Of a stretch of 64,000 nt of DNA, positions 9,188 to 18,536 are shown one piece after another. A program made the translations under genes and the position numbers. This DNA is from Peptidiphaga gingivicola. GTDB taxonomy: Bacteria; Actinomycetota; Actinomycetes; Actinomycetales; Actinomycetaceae. Below the pieces are notes generated by a model. That model searched no databases and was not told where the DNA came from. It saw only the letters and a program-made list of their open reading frames with translations. Within the stretch, counting starts at the first letter, position 1. Every line of letters starts with the position of its first letter. The stretch lies in assembly GCF_001652275.1 (NCBI RefSeq), contig NZ_LVZK01000001.1:496001-560000 (forward strand), read 5' to 3'.

Positions 9188-12100
9188 ATGTCCACCTCTT
9201 TTAAAAGATTCTCTTATACCGCGGCTTTCGCCGTTATCGCCGTGGCCACGTCCGCGTTGGCGCCGGCGGCTGCAGCCACGCAGGGCGCCGACGCCCCGAA
9301 GGCCGCGACCGTTCTAGGCACTCGTCTCCCTGCAGACAGGACCGACGACCCGAACGGCCAGAAGAACAGCCCGAACGGCCAAAACGACCCCGACGACGCT
9401 TCGCCTCAGTCAGGCTCCCCGTCGGAAGAGTCCGAGGCCCCCTCGCAAAATCCTTCAAACAACACCGAAAACAAAGCATCTCCGGGATCCTCCGGCGCGA
9501 CTCCGGCGGACGCCCCGAGCGCAAGCGCGGCGCCCGCTGACACGCCTTCCACGCCGACCGGAGATTTTGACATTGACGGCAACGGGAAGCTCGTGCGATA
9601 CAAGGGTTCGGCCACGGACGTGACGATCCCCGACTCTGTCAAAGTCATCGGCGAGTACGCCTTCAAGCAAACCGGCGTCGTGAAGGCGAAGATCCCCGCC
9701 ACCGTCGTCGAGATCGAAAAGGGGGCCTTCTTCGGATGCAGCGCCCTGACGACGGTCGAATTCGAAGACACCGACGCCAAACCGAGCCAACTGACCAAGA
9801 TCGGCGAGCTCGCCTTTTACAGGACGGGGGCCTTCAAGGAGACGGCCCTCCCTCGTTCGGTGACGTCCCTCGGACGATCGGTTTTCAGCAAGAGCGGGAT
9901 TCAGAAGATTTCGCTGCCCGCAGGGGTCACGGAGATTCCCGACGAGGCCTTCTTCCGTGCAAGCCACCTCAGCGACGTCGCCGTCTCGGACAACGTTGAG
10001 AAAATCGGATACAGGGCGTTCGGCAGAACAGGCAGTCTCAAGGCTCTCAAGGTCGTTGGGGCGAACGGACAGGTATCGACGGGTTTTCCGTCAAAACTCA
10101 AGGCTATCGGCAAGTACGCTTTCTGGTACTCGCCGATCACAGAAGTGACTTTCCCCGCGGGAATGGAGTCGATCGGCGACGACGCATTCGACCGCTCGAA
10201 CTTGACCAAAGTGACCTTCAACAAAGGTTTGAAGTCCATTGGCGATGGGGCTTTCGCAGGCACAGACATCACCGATCTGACGATTCCCGATTCGGTCGTC
10301 GAAGCCAAAGGCGCGATGAGGGCCATGAGAAAACTCGTGACCCTTCACATCGGCAAGGGCGTAGGGCCCGATCAGCTTGACGGTTCGTTCTTCGGAACCA
10401 AATCTCTTAAGACGATCACCGTTTCCCAGGAAAACCCAAACTACAAGACAATCGCCAATGTGCTGTTCAACGGGGAAGGAACCAAGCTCATTGCGATTCC
10501 CCTAGGCCGCACTTTCGACAACGACACGGTGAAAAAATACAGAGTGCCGGCCGGCGTGAGAGAAATCGCCAGCAGTGCGTTCTCGGGCTCCGATTTCAAG
10601 GAGATCGATTTCCCAAGCAGCGTTCGAACCATCGGCGACTTCGCTTTCAGCCATTCGGCGCTCAAGCGGCTGGAGCTTCCCTCTAGCGTCGAGAGCATCG
10701 GAGAGAACGCCTTTTCGGAGTGCACCAGTTTGGAAAGCGCCGACGTCGGAGGCGCCGTCAAGATCGGCGCGTCCGCCTTTTCGAACGATTCGGCGCTTAA
10801 GAGCGTTAACTTGCATCCCGAGCTAAACAGGCTCAAGGAGATCGGTGCCTTTGCCTTCTTCTATTCAGGATTGGAAAAAGTGAAAACGCCGGATTCTCTG
10901 GCGACGATTGGCGAGCGCGCCTTCTGCGCCAACCAGAGCCTTCTCGAGATTCGCTTCGGTTCTGGACTGGCGACTATAGGGGAAATGGCTCTCGCAGACA
11001 CACCGAAGCTTCGCTCGATAGAGGTGGCCGAAGGCAACCCCGTCTTTAGCGACGATTCGCGCAAGATGCTCTACGCCAAGCGCGAGAACGGCTTGCACCT
11101 CGTTGCGTGTGCCGGGGGTTCCGTGGGCTCAGACGTTCGAGTCAAGGACGGCACCGTGGCGATTGAAGACTCTGCATTCTTCGGCGTTGCGTCTATGCGC
11201 TCACTCCACCTGCCGGAGGGCCTCAAGACTTTGGGAAGCCGTTCTTTCGAGGACGCAACAAACCTGAGCAACGTTGATTTCCCCGACAGTTTGGAGGTCG
11301 TCGGCGGCTTCAACAACACCGTGTCCCTTCACAAGGTCGATTTCGGCACTCAAATCACGTCAATCGACAGAGCCTTCACCGGAAGGACTCCCGAGCGGAT
11401 CATCGTGCGCGGAGGCAAGAACGGAAAGTACGATCAGACCTATGGGAACTCGAATGAAACCGTGTCGGCATACTTTGGCGAGGGGATGACGGACATTCGC
11501 TACACGGACGGCCGCTTGCCGAAGGTCCTCGTCCTGCCGAGGAGCTTGAAGGACTTTGAGCTAGGCGGCGACACGTCGGGCAACGAGGCGCGGAGGGCTT
11601 CGGCGGTGTTCTACGTGGCTGCCGAACCCGGTTCGTCTGCGTGGAAGCTGGTTCGGGAGAAGATGTCGAACGCAGGCATGGATCCGAACAAGCAGCTCAA
11701 ACGGTACGCGCCGATGAGCGTGACCACACAGTCCCGAACCTCTCAGGGGAAGGTCACCGTTACGGTCAATGTCCGCGGCGGCGTGGCCGAGGGTTCCCAC
11801 CAGGCGCGCATCCTCACCGTCGGTTCCGGTTCGACGAAGGCCTCGGACTGGGTTGAAGCGAAATCCGTGGGCGACGGCTACCAGGCGACTTTGACGTATG
11901 ACGTCCCCGCCTCGGGTCAGAAGGTCAAGGTCGAGGTCCGCGACCACACGGAGTTGACAGTTCAGAAGGACGTCACTGCGGGCAACGACCCGGGGCCGAG
12001 CCCGACGCCGACGGCCTCGCCGAGCTCTTCTCCGTCGATCAGCCCCACCGTTTCGCCCACGGCGTCGCCGAGCGCAACGTCGTCGCCGAGCGCTTCTGAC

Positions 12101-12853
12101 GGGCCGACGGCCTCTCCGACCGCTTCGCCCACGGCAAGCCCGACTTCTACATCCAGCCCGACTGCCACGGCGTCGCCGACCGCCCAGCCCGGTGCGCCGT
12201 CGGCCGAGAATGCGTTCGTCATCGGCGGCAAGGAAGTGCTCTTCGGCCGCGCAGGCGACACGCCTTTGGTGGGCGACTGGGACGGCGACGGAATCGCCAC
12301 CCCGGGAGTCAAGCGCGGAAACACCTACTATTTGGTCAATTCGATTCGGGGAGGGAAGGCCGACGTCGTCTTCTCCTACGGCCGTGCAGGCGATACGCCT
12401 TTGGTGGGCGACTGGGACGGCGACGGAAGCCAGACGATCTCGGTGCGCCGCGGGCACACCTTCTACCTCAACACAGGGCTCGAAGGCGGCAGCGCCGAAG
12501 CGACGTTCATGTTTGGGCGCGACGGCGACACCCCGGTCGTCGGCGACTGGAACGGGGACGGCAAAGACACTCTAGCCGTCAGGCGTGGATCCGTCTTCTA
12601 CTTCACCGATCGGCTGGCGGGCGGCAAGGCGACGAGCGAGTTCACCGCAGGCGACGGCAAGGAGGTCGCGTTGGCCGGACGCTGGATCTCGGGTCAGAAG
12701 ACCGACACCATCGGCTTGGTCTCCGACGGAACCTTCCAAATCCTCGATCAGAAGGGCGCGGGAGGATACTTGTCGCAGGTGGCGCGTGCTCCCCGATACC
12801 TTTCCGGGGTGTTCGCTGACGAGGAGCCTGACACCCTTGCACTGCATGGGTGA
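9188..12853 (+). CDS. Secreted BspA-type leucine-rich-repeat protein with C-terminal GDWDGDG repeats
   Basis: This large exported protein has about 1221 residues. A signal peptide is visible at the start (MSTSFKRFSYTAAFAVIAVA, then an AAAA cleavage region), followed by a Ser/Pro/Asn-rich spacer. From about residue 130 to 720 there are many LRR_5 (BspA-type) repeats of the form IPDSVKVIGEYAFKQTGV. A Pro/Thr/Ser linker follows, then three FG-GAP/VCBS-like repeats, each with a GDWDGDG or GDWNGDG calcium-loop motif. BspA-type proteins of oral and gut bacteria bind host proteins. There is no LPXTG anchor, so release or non-covalent attachment is likely. The start at 9188 has GGAGGAG immediately upstream. 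Confidence 0.88.
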   Translation: MSTSFKRFSYTAAFAVIAVATSALAPAAAATQGADAPKAATVLGTRLPADRTDDPNGQKNSPNGQNDPDDASPQSGSPSEESEAPSQNPSNNTENKASPGSSGATPADAPSASAAPADTPSTPTGDFDIDGNGKLVRYKGSATDVTIPDSVKVIGEYAFKQTGVVKAKIPATVVEIEKGAFFGCSALTTVEFEDTDAKPSQLTKIGELAFYRTGAFKETALPRSVTSLGRSVFSKSGIQKISLPAGVTEIPDEAFFRASHLSDVAVSDNVEKIGYRAFGRTGSLKALKVVGANGQVSTGFPSKLKAIGKYAFWYSPITEVTFPAGMESIGDDAFDRSNLTKVTFNKGLKSIGDGAFAGTDITDLTIPDSVVEAKGAMRAMRKLVTLHIGKGVGPDQLDGSFFGTKSLKTITVSQENPNYKTIANVLFNGEGTKLIAIPLGRTFDNDTVKKYRVPAGVREIASSAFSGSDFKEIDFPSSVRTIGDFAFSHSALKRLELPSSVESIGENAFSECTSLESADVGGAVKIGASAFSNDSALKSVNLHPELNRLKEIGAFAFFYSGLEKVKTPDSLATIGERAFCANQSLLEIRFGSGLATIGEMALADTPKLRSIEVAEGNPVFSDDSRKMLYAKRENGLHLVACAGGSVGSDVRVKDGTVAIEDSAFFGVASMRSLHLPEGLKTLGSRSFEDATNLSNVDFPDSLEVVGGFNNTVSLHKVDFGTQITSIDRAFTGRTPERIIVRGGKNGKYDQTYGNSNETVSAYFGEGMTDIRYTDGRLPKVLVLPRSLKDFELGGDTSGNEARRASAVFYVAAEPGSSAWKLVREKMSNAGMDPNKQLKRYAPMSVTTQSRTSQGKVTVTVNVRGGVAEGSHQARILTVGSGSTKASDWVEAKSVGDGYQATLTYDVPASGQKVKVEVRDHTELTVQKDVTAGNDPGPSPTPTASPSSSPSISPTVSPTASPSATSSPSASDGPTASPTASPTASPTSTSSPTATASPTAQPGAPSAENAFVIGGKEVLFGRAGDTPLVGDWDGDGIATPGVKRGNTYYLVNSIRGGKADVVFSYGRAGDTPLVGDWDGDGSQTISVRRGHTFYLNTGLEGGSAEATFMFGRDGDTPVVGDWNGDGKDTLAVRRGSVFYFTDRLAGGKATSEFTAGDGKEVALAGRWISGQKTDTIGLVSDGTFQILDQKGAGGYLSQVARAPRYLSGVFADEEPDTLALHG

Positions 12854-12900
12854 CAATGGCGAGCGCGTCGGCGCCGGATAACTGACGCAACGCGCGCAGG

Positions 12901-12942
12901 CGACTTGGGGCCGGGGCGACGAGTCGCCCCGGCCCCAAGTCG
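12901..12942 (+). terminator. Strong hairpin terminator after the LRR protein gene
   Basis: A perfect 19-bp inverted repeat (arms 12901-12919 and 12924-12942, beginning CGACTTGGGG) with a 4-base loop lies 48 bases after the stop codon. It lacks a T-tract. It could act in both directions. Confidence 0.75.
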
Positions 12943-12994
12943 TCAAAGAGCAGACAAGCGGCAAAAGGCGGGCAAGCGGTCGAAAGTAGGCGAG

Positions 12995-13085
12995 GCGCCA
13001 GAAGGCAGGCGGACTGTCAAGGGCGGCAGAGCGCCAGAAGGAAGGCGGACTGTCAAGGGCGGCAGAGCGCCAGAAGGCAGGCGAG
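12995..13085. repeat. 36-bp tandem repeat, about 2.5 copies
   Basis: A 36-base unit beginning GCGCCAGAAGG is repeated at 12995-13030, 13031-13066 (one base changed) and partly from 13067. It lies between the terminator and the convergent methyltransferase gene. It is open in one frame but has no convincing gene. Confidence 0.9.
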
Positions 13086-13136
13086 CCGCCTAAGGGTAGC
13101 CAGAGGACTGGCAAGCGTCAGCGGATGCGTTCGCGG

Positions 13137-13865
13137 CTACTCGGCCGCGGCTCGCAGCATCTTGCTGGACACCCAGGGTCCGCTCCACCAGGCCTGCCAC
13201 CCGAGGCTCTTGGGCCCCTCGATTTTCAGGCCGAGCTTCGACAGCTCGTCGGCATACTCATCCATTGCTTTAAGATCGGCGATGACGATCCTTCCGCCCG
13301 GTTTGAGCACGCGAACCGCTTCTCGGATCGCTCGGGCGCGCCTTTCGGCTTTCGGTATGTTGTGAATGGACATGCTCGCGGTGATGAGGTCGAAGGAGCC
13401 GTCTTCGAAGGGAAGCTTGGTCATGTCGCCCGTGACGAAATCGATGCGCGAATCGACTCCGTTGGCTTTCGCGTTGGCGGTGGCCGCCTCTTCTCCGTTG
13501 CCGGACTGGTCGGATTTGCGCCACAGGTCTATGCCGGTCAGCTTCGCCTCGGGGAAGCGCTGAGCCGCCATGACGATCACTGCTCCGCGTCCGCAGCCCA
13601 AGTCGAGGATTCGTTCGACGTCGGCGTCGTCGGTCTCGCTCAGGATCCTGCGCCAAACGGCGAACTTCCCACGAAGCGTGGTGTGCAGGTAGATTGCCGT
13701 CCCCCCAAGGAACTGGATCGTCAGCAATCCGTAGACGATTGGCTGCCACGCGCTGCCGCCAAGCGCCCCGAGTGTCGCGGACGCGAACATGACTCCGGGT
13801 ATGAACCACAGGATCGGCACGTAGGCGGCGTCGATCCCATACGATCCACGCGGTTTCACTTTCAT
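13137..13865 (-). CDS. Membrane-anchored class I SAM-dependent methyltransferase
   Basis: This 242-residue protein has two hydrophobic helices at residues 14-35 and 42-62, followed by a Rossmann methyltransferase domain. Motif I is ILDLGCGRGAVIVMAA (about residues 86-101), the motif II acidic end is LTGIDLW, and the post-I region FVTGDMTKLPFEDGSFDLITASMSIHNI is typical of UbiE/type-11 enzymes. The substrate is unknown. The gene is monocistronic and ends 52 bases past the tandem repeats. Confidence 0.85.
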   Translation of the reverse strand: MKVKPRGSYGIDAAYVPILWFIPGVMFASATLGALGGSAWQPIVYGLLTIQFLGGTAIYLHTTLRGKFAVWRRILSETDDADVERILDLGCGRGAVIVMAAQRFPEAKLTGIDLWRKSDQSGNGEEAATANAKANGVDSRIDFVTGDMTKLPFEDGSFDLITASMSIHNIPKAERRARAIREAVRVLKPGGRIVIADLKAMDEYADELSKLGLKIEGPKSLGWQAWWSGPWVSSKMLRAAAE

Positions 13866-13980
13866 AGACTTCCCTGGAGTATCAGTGGTTTACAACAACT
13901 GTGAGGATACTCTGCGAAGCGGACGCGTGTCGACGGCGGACCCAGAGTCGAGAGGCTGTCTTCAATGTTGCGTTGTGGAA

Positions 13981-14052
13981 ACGGCCTGCCCGCGACGTCG
14001 GCTTTTCATTGTGGAAACGGCCTGCCCGCGACGTCGGCTTTTCATTGTGGAA
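13981..14052. repeat. 36-bp tandem repeat, two copies
   Basis: A 36-base unit beginning ACGGCCTGCCCG is repeated at 13981-14016 and 14017-14052 without change, and the last 8 bases of the unit also precede the first copy. It lies in the 335-base gap between the divergently ending methyltransferase and M50 genes. No gene is seen in that gap. Confidence 0.9.
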
Positions 14053-14200
14053 AGGGACGGCGTCAATCTCTGCGCCGACGCAAGTGCCGGTTCGAGCGTC
14101 GACGCTCTCAAGCGCCGACCTCAAGTTGCAGGCCTCGAGTGCGGGCCGCTTCTACGGCGCTAGGGCCCTGGGGCGGCATTGGGACTCTGCGGCGTTGGAA

Positions 14201-14926
14201 TCATGCGACGGCGTCGAACGCCACGCGGACCGCCCACGCGCTGGCGGCGAGGTCGACTAGGAGCCATGTGAGGATCCACATCCAAGACGGCATGCGCGTG
14301 AGCGCGGCCAGCGTGAAGTGGTCCTGCTCGCGGTCGCGCGTGCGGGCGACGTCCTGCAGCGACGTCCAAGCGCCGATGAGGAGTATGAGACCGATGCCCG
14401 CCACAACTCCCGCTTGGGCCAGCGCGCCGACCTGGATGCGGTCTCCGAGCTGCCACAGCGCGGCGAAGACGAGCGCCGATCCGAGGATGACCAGCACCGT
14501 TCGGACGGATCGCGACATGACAAGCAGGCCGATGAGCGCCACGATCGTGACGATGACGATTGCCTTGGACCACCCGTTCAAGGCGCCGACGACGAGGAAA
14601 GCGCCAAGGAGCGCCGGGGCCGGATAACCCGCCCACGTCGTGAGAATGCGGCCGGGGCCCGTCGGTTTGCCCTTTGTGACGGCGTGCCCGGACATGTCGC
14701 GTTGGACGACGAAGCCCTGGAAGCGCCGTCCGCAGGCGATGCCGACGACGGCGTGCCCAGCCTCATGGACCACGGTTACCAGCGTGCGTCCTCCGCGCTT
14801 GACGGCCGGGACAGCGAGCGTGAGCGCAAAGATGCAGGCCCCGATGAGCAAAACGGCGATATTTCGGTCGTCTGTAAACAAGCGAGGCTCGGCCCAGTCT
14901 AGCCAGGAAGCGGCGATGGTCGTCAT
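14201..14926 (-). CDS. M50-family membrane metallopeptidase
   Basis: This integral membrane zinc protease of the site-2-protease type has 241 residues. The zinc-binding HExxH is His54-Glu-Ala-Gly-His58 (TVVHEAGHAVVG), placed at the end of a hydrophobic segment. Several more membrane helices follow (about 100-120, 125-150, 160-185, 215-235). Actinobacterial members of this M50B-like group have no known substrate. A conserved Asp for the third zinc ligand is not obvious. The gene is monocistronic. Confidence 0.85.
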   Translation of the reverse strand: MTTIAASWLDWAEPRLFTDDRNIAVLLIGACIFALTLAVPAVKRGGRTLVTVVHEAGHAVVGIACGRRFQGFVVQRDMSGHAVTKGKPTGPGRILTTWAGYPAPALLGAFLVVGALNGWSKAIVIVTIVALIGLLVMSRSVRTVLVILGSALVFAALWQLGDRIQVGALAQAGVVAGIGLILLIGAWTSLQDVARTRDREQDHFTLAALTRMPSWMWILTWLLVDLAASAWAVRVAFDAVA

Positions 14927-15009
14927 GAGTATCAGTGTTGCACGTGAAACCTGGAAAACGGCTACAAGACGGAACGAGCGGCATTCTGGTTGTCACTTGT
15001 GCTTGGATC

Positions 15010-16518
15010 TCACTTTTCTTCGTTTGGTCCGATCGTCTTGCCGAACGCGAAACCAAGTGAAATCACGGCTCCAATGGCAAAGGACACGACTGGGAGCCAA
15101 GTGGATGTCTCAAGAACCCGTGAATATGCAGTTCGATAAGGACCGGGGGAAAGCACTGCTGAAGCTTTAGCTTGTCCTCCTCCTGAACCAAGTGACGCTA
15201 GCTGCATTTCGATGATGGCTCCCATTGCAGCCATGCCTATCACCCCGCCGACGATTCTCATGGTGTTGAAGATGCCGGACGCTGCGCCATGGTCCGTCGG
15301 AGCAACACGTCGCAAAGAATAAGTCGCAAGCGGAGGCCAGACGAAGGCAATGCCGACGCCAAAAACAGCGTATCCTGCAGTTACAAGAAGAGTGCTCCGA
15401 CCAGGGTTCATGGCGTATTGCAAGATCAACGAACCTGTGGTTGCGAGAAGAAAAGCGGGGGTGAGAATTGCGGCGGGATGGAGCCTTGCAATCGTTTTTC
15501 CGACGAATCGCGCCAGCACAACAGTTGCAACTGGCATTGAAATTGCAGTAAGAGCTGCAAGCAAGGCCGACATTCCCATAACGCGCTGTAGATAGTACAT
15601 AACGGGAATCAACTGAGCATTGACTGCTAAAGATGACAAGACGAGCGCAGCAATCGACAGACTGAAGTCTCGGTTCCTAAATAAACGCAAAGGAATTAGA
15701 ACTTCGTTCTGCCTGAGTTGGGAAAGAACGAAGCATGTAAGCAGAGCGAATGCGCCAACCAGAAGCGCCCAAAAAGCGGGAGCCTTCAGACTGGTTCCTT
15801 CTTGAATCGTGAGAATGAGGGCAGTCAGCCCCGTAAACGAAAGGACAATGCCAGGAAGGTCGAAACGATGCGAATGGCCGGCGAAATGTGGAATGAAGCG
15901 CAGGGCACAGAAAACGGCGATCAGACCTATAGGGATATTGACGAAGAAGATCCAACGCCAATTCAAGAAAGAGACGAAGAAGCCGCCGAGGATAGGACCA
16001 AGCAACGTAGCCGAGCCTTGGACGGCTGACCACGCCGACATGGCGTATCCTCGAGACTTGCCTGTAAAGAGCCTGTTGACGACCGCCAGGGTTTGAGGGC
16101 CCATCAACGCCGCACCGAGGCCTTGCACGATACGCGCTGCGATTAGCATACTGATACTAGTGGAGAACCCACACCATGCTGAAGCGACGGTGAACACGAT
16201 AAGGCCGCTGACGTATATGATTCGGGGCCCATACTGGTCGCCTAGCCGTCCTGTGAAGAGCATGGGAACTGCATAAGCCACCATGTACGCTGTACTTGCC
16301 CAAATCACTAAGCTAAGTGACGTGTGTAGATTTGCTTGTAGTTGAGGCTGCGCAATCGCGACTATCGTCGTGTCAAGCATGATCATGAAGAACCCCGCGG
16401 ATACGGCCCATAGGGCGGCCCACGGACGCACTTCATTGTGATTAATACGAGATTCCTTTGAATTTGATGATCTTCTTGCATTAGAAGTTGTGTGTAAATT
16501 CTTATAATTATTTTTCAT
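15010..16518 (-). CDS. MFS drug:H+ antiporter, 14-helix (DHA2/EmrB-QacA type)
   Basis: This 502-residue transporter has about 14 hydrophobic segments. It shows MFS motif A (FTGRLGDQYGPRIIY) and motif C-like glycine-rich helix GSATLLGPILGGF, with MLDTTIVAIAQPQLQ in helix 1 (the D1 motif of DHA2 pumps). It probably exports a drug or peptide-like compound by proton antiport. It is noticeably AT-richer than its neighbours, especially the first 30 codons, suggesting transfer. The divergent-side ArsR regulator gene lies just upstream and probably controls it. The start at 16518 has AGAGG about 10 bases upstream. Confidence 0.88.
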   Translation of the reverse strand: MKNNYKNLHTTSNARRSSNSKESRINHNEVRPWAALWAVSAGFFMIMLDTTIVAIAQPQLQANLHTSLSLVIWASTAYMVAYAVPMLFTGRLGDQYGPRIIYVSGLIVFTVASAWCGFSTSISMLIAARIVQGLGAALMGPQTLAVVNRLFTGKSRGYAMSAWSAVQGSATLLGPILGGFFVSFLNWRWIFFVNIPIGLIAVFCALRFIPHFAGHSHRFDLPGIVLSFTGLTALILTIQEGTSLKAPAFWALLVGAFALLTCFVLSQLRQNEVLIPLRLFRNRDFSLSIAALVLSSLAVNAQLIPVMYYLQRVMGMSALLAALTAISMPVATVVLARFVGKTIARLHPAAILTPAFLLATTGSLILQYAMNPGRSTLLVTAGYAVFGVGIAFVWPPLATYSLRRVAPTDHGAASGIFNTMRIVGGVIGMAAMGAIIEMQLASLGSGGGQAKASAVLSPGPYRTAYSRVLETSTWLPVVSFAIGAVISLGFAFGKTIGPNEEK

Positions 16519-16614
16519 TTATAAATCGCCTCTTTCGCGCCAAACCTACACCTGTTATTAGAACTACCATGATGTAGGTATCGGCTATAAAGGAAATACG
16601 GATTATCTATCCGC

Positions 16615-16637
16615 TGATAACTTCTGGTTGGTTATCA
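16615..16637. promoter_or_regulatory. Inverted repeat between MFS and ArsR genes, possible operator
   Basis: TGATAAC (16615-16621) and GTTATCA (16631-16637) form a perfect 7-bp inverted repeat with a 9-base spacer. It lies between the ArsR regulator and the pump start. ArsR proteins bind such dyads, so this is a candidate operator. Confidence 0.35.
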
Positions 16638-16710
16638 ATGACGAATGGTCAGAACAGAGCGTCTAATCCAGGAGCCGACTTGTGTTTACAAGGCTAGCCT
16701 TTGCTCACCT

Positions 16711-17025
16711 TCAAGAGCTTTCTTGAAGAATAGCGGCAAGCAATCCTGGAAACCTCTGTTCCATTTCGTCTCGTCGTACGCTAATGAAACGTGCTCGCCC
16801 CTGAACTGTTGTATGTGTAAGTCCTGCTTCACGCAGAATTCGCCAATGGTGAGACACAGTAGCCGGACTTACGTCGATGTTCCGTGCAATCACGGCACAC
16901 TCAACTGGCTCCGTATGGCTGTATGTCAGACGAAGCAACTCTCGACGAGTTGGATCGGCAAGCGCACTGAGAATCGTCGTGAGATCGAACGAATCCATGG
17001 AAGGTTGGGGGATCGACCTCATCAT
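16711..17025 (-). CDS. ArsR-family winged-helix transcriptional regulator
   Basis: This 104-residue protein has a single HTH_20/ArsR domain: ILSALADPTRRELLRLTYSH, then VSPATVSHHWRILREAGLTHTTVQGR, the recognition helix and wing. The CVC metal motif of metal sensors is absent (the equivalent helix reads PATVSHHWRI), so it probably senses something other than arsenic-type metals. It is placed upstream of the MFS pump on the same strand, 192 bases away, and most likely represses it. An alternative start is the Met at residue 10. Confidence 0.85.
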   Translation of the reverse strand: MMRSIPQPSMDSFDLTTILSALADPTRRELLRLTYSHTEPVECAVIARNIDVSPATVSHHWRILREAGLTHTTVQGRARFISVRRDEMEQRFPGLLAAILQESS

Positions 17026-17070
17026 ACTTCACCCTTCATCCAGGATCGCCGATGAAGTGATGTTACCAGA

Positions 17071-17811
17071 CTAGAACGCATAAGTGTCACCACCTTTCGT
17101 GAGTCGATAGCTGTCTGCTTCTGCAGGTCTCTTATGCGGCATTGCTTCAGTTCCAGCTTTTGTCCGGTTAAAGTTTGGATAGAGGGAGGTGACGAGTTCT
17201 TTCCAATTGCGTTTAATGAAGTTGCGGGCTAGTTTTCCACCACCTGATAAGTGAGGAAGCTCAGGAACAACGTAAATAATGTTCGGAGCTGGCTTGCTGC
17301 GCAATCGACGTGTGATGATTTCATGAATCGCTGTAAGATTGACTGCCTTTTCCGTCCTTGAATCGTTTAGGACTAACAACGCCAGAAGCGACGGCCTTCC
17401 ATTGACCTCAGCTACAAAGACTGCGGCTTCAGAGACTTCGTCAAGAGCGACAAACTCGGACTCTACCTCAGCCGGGTAGACAGACTCTCCCTCAAGCGTT
17501 TCAATGTCTTCGAATCTCCCAAGGACAGTGACAGTTCCATCCTCATCGATTCGTGCAGCGTCGCCCATGGCATACCATTCATTGATAATCCGCTGCGGCG
17601 TTGTTTGGCTTGTAAGCCAGTTAATGATTTTCATTAGTTGATTATTGTTTTTCAAGTTCGGTTGTTGCGTCGAGAAGCTGTCTGTTCGTAATGAATGCGT
17701 TTTCACTCTATTTCCTTTCTTCTCCGCTTCTGTCCGCCAAACGGTGGTGGGCAGAATATAAACCGCTCGGTTGAAATTCTTGCCGTGGTTGCGGTTGGGT
17801 TTGACCGCCAA
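17071..17811 (-). pseudogene. Truncated AMP-dependent ligase, C-terminal part only
   Basis: Only the C-terminal end of an acyl/aryl-CoA synthetase or NRPS-like adenylating enzyme is present. Visible motifs are YAMGDAARIDEDGTVTVLGR (A7-A8 region with hinge), then GESVYPAEVE and LSGGGKLARN (A10 with the catalytic lysine). The large ATP-binding N-terminal domain is missing; residues 1-70 resemble nothing and are likely fortuitous. The fragment could begin near 17634. Without the N-domain it cannot catalyse adenylation. It shares the AT-rich composition of the adjacent ArsR and MFS genes, suggesting a decayed transferred cluster. Confidence 0.6.
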
Positions 17812-18167
17812 AACAACACCTTTCTTAACTTCACGGTGAATTCATATTTGCTCTAACAGTACTATGAATTGATAACTATCGAAATAAAATAGTTCAGAAT
17901 GTGATTGTTGTCTCTGACGGAAGTTTCTCCAGATGTGACCTAAGCATTAAGAACTTTCGTGAAGCTTAGTTCGAGGTTTGGATTCTTGGCAATGGTCGTC
18001 CGTTAAAGTATGAATGCGAAAACTGGAAGTCGATAAGGGGTTGAAGGTTGTCAGAGCTTTTGATCCGATTGCCTGCGTGTGTGGTTGTTAGGCAAACCAA
18101 ACTGCGGTTCAGATAGTTAAACACCCTCGTTCGTTAAAGGGGCGTTGTATTCGCACGTCGGCTTCTC
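17812..18167. other. AT-rich intergenic region
   Basis: These 356 bases are clearly richer in A and T than the flanking genes and carry no coding frame, tRNA or clear repeat that I can see. They mark the end of the AT-rich patch that starts near 14950. Confidence 0.5.
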
Positions 18168-18536
18168 TTAGATCAACGGCGGGAACTCGTCGAGGCTGAA
18201 GACCGATTCCACCGGGACGCCGAACCATCGGGCGATCCTCAAGGCCAGATGCAGGGAGGGCGCGTACTCGCCGCGCTCGAGATAGCCCATCGTCTGATAG
18301 TGGATTCCGAGCTCCTCGGCGAGCTTGCGGCGCGTTACCCCGCGAGCTGCCCGCAGCACCGCCAGGCGATTGTGCACGCGTTCGTCTCTGCTGCGCGCGT
18401 CGTCGTCTTTGGTGCGTGCGCTCTTGTCCTTGCTGCGCGTGCCGCCGTCGTTGGCGCCCACAGCGTCGTCCTTACCGGGCGCACCGCCCTCTTTCCCGCT
18501 TGGATCCGGGTTCTTTTGTTGTTTCGTCCTGCTCAC
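18168..18536 (-). CDS. XRE-family helix-turn-helix regulator
   Basis: This 122-residue protein has a charged, disordered N-terminus (about residues 1-50, rich in Lys/Asp repeats such as RSKDKSARTKDDDARSRDE) and a Cro/CI-type HTH at residues 55-112 (LAVLRAARGVTRRKLAEELG, then HYQTMGYLERGEYAPSL). It is like the small YozG/YgzD-type regulators found after ABC-2 transporters. The GTG at 18536 overlaps the stop of the permease (GTGA), with GAGGGG upstream, so it is the third gene of the ABC operon and probably autoregulates it. Confidence 0.8.
   Translation of the reverse strand: MSRTKQQKNPDPSGKEGGAPGKDDAVGANDGGTRSKDKSARTKDDDARSRDERVHNRLAVLRAARGVTRRKLAEELGIHYQTMGYLERGEYAPSLHLALRIARWFGVPVESVFSLDEFPPLI

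Noticed and set aside
9188-12853. Cell-wall sorting signal on the LRR protein
   Set aside because: The C-terminus has no LPXTG or LAXTG motif, hydrophobic segment or basic tail.
12905-13093. Short frame encoding EGRRTVKGGRAP repeats
   Set aside because: It arises only from the 36-bp tandem repeat, starts inside the terminator hairpin and lacks a ribosome site.
12995-14052. Regularly spaced 36-bp repeats considered as CRISPR
   Set aside because: Copies are directly adjacent with no unique spacers, there are only two or three copies, and no cas genes are present.
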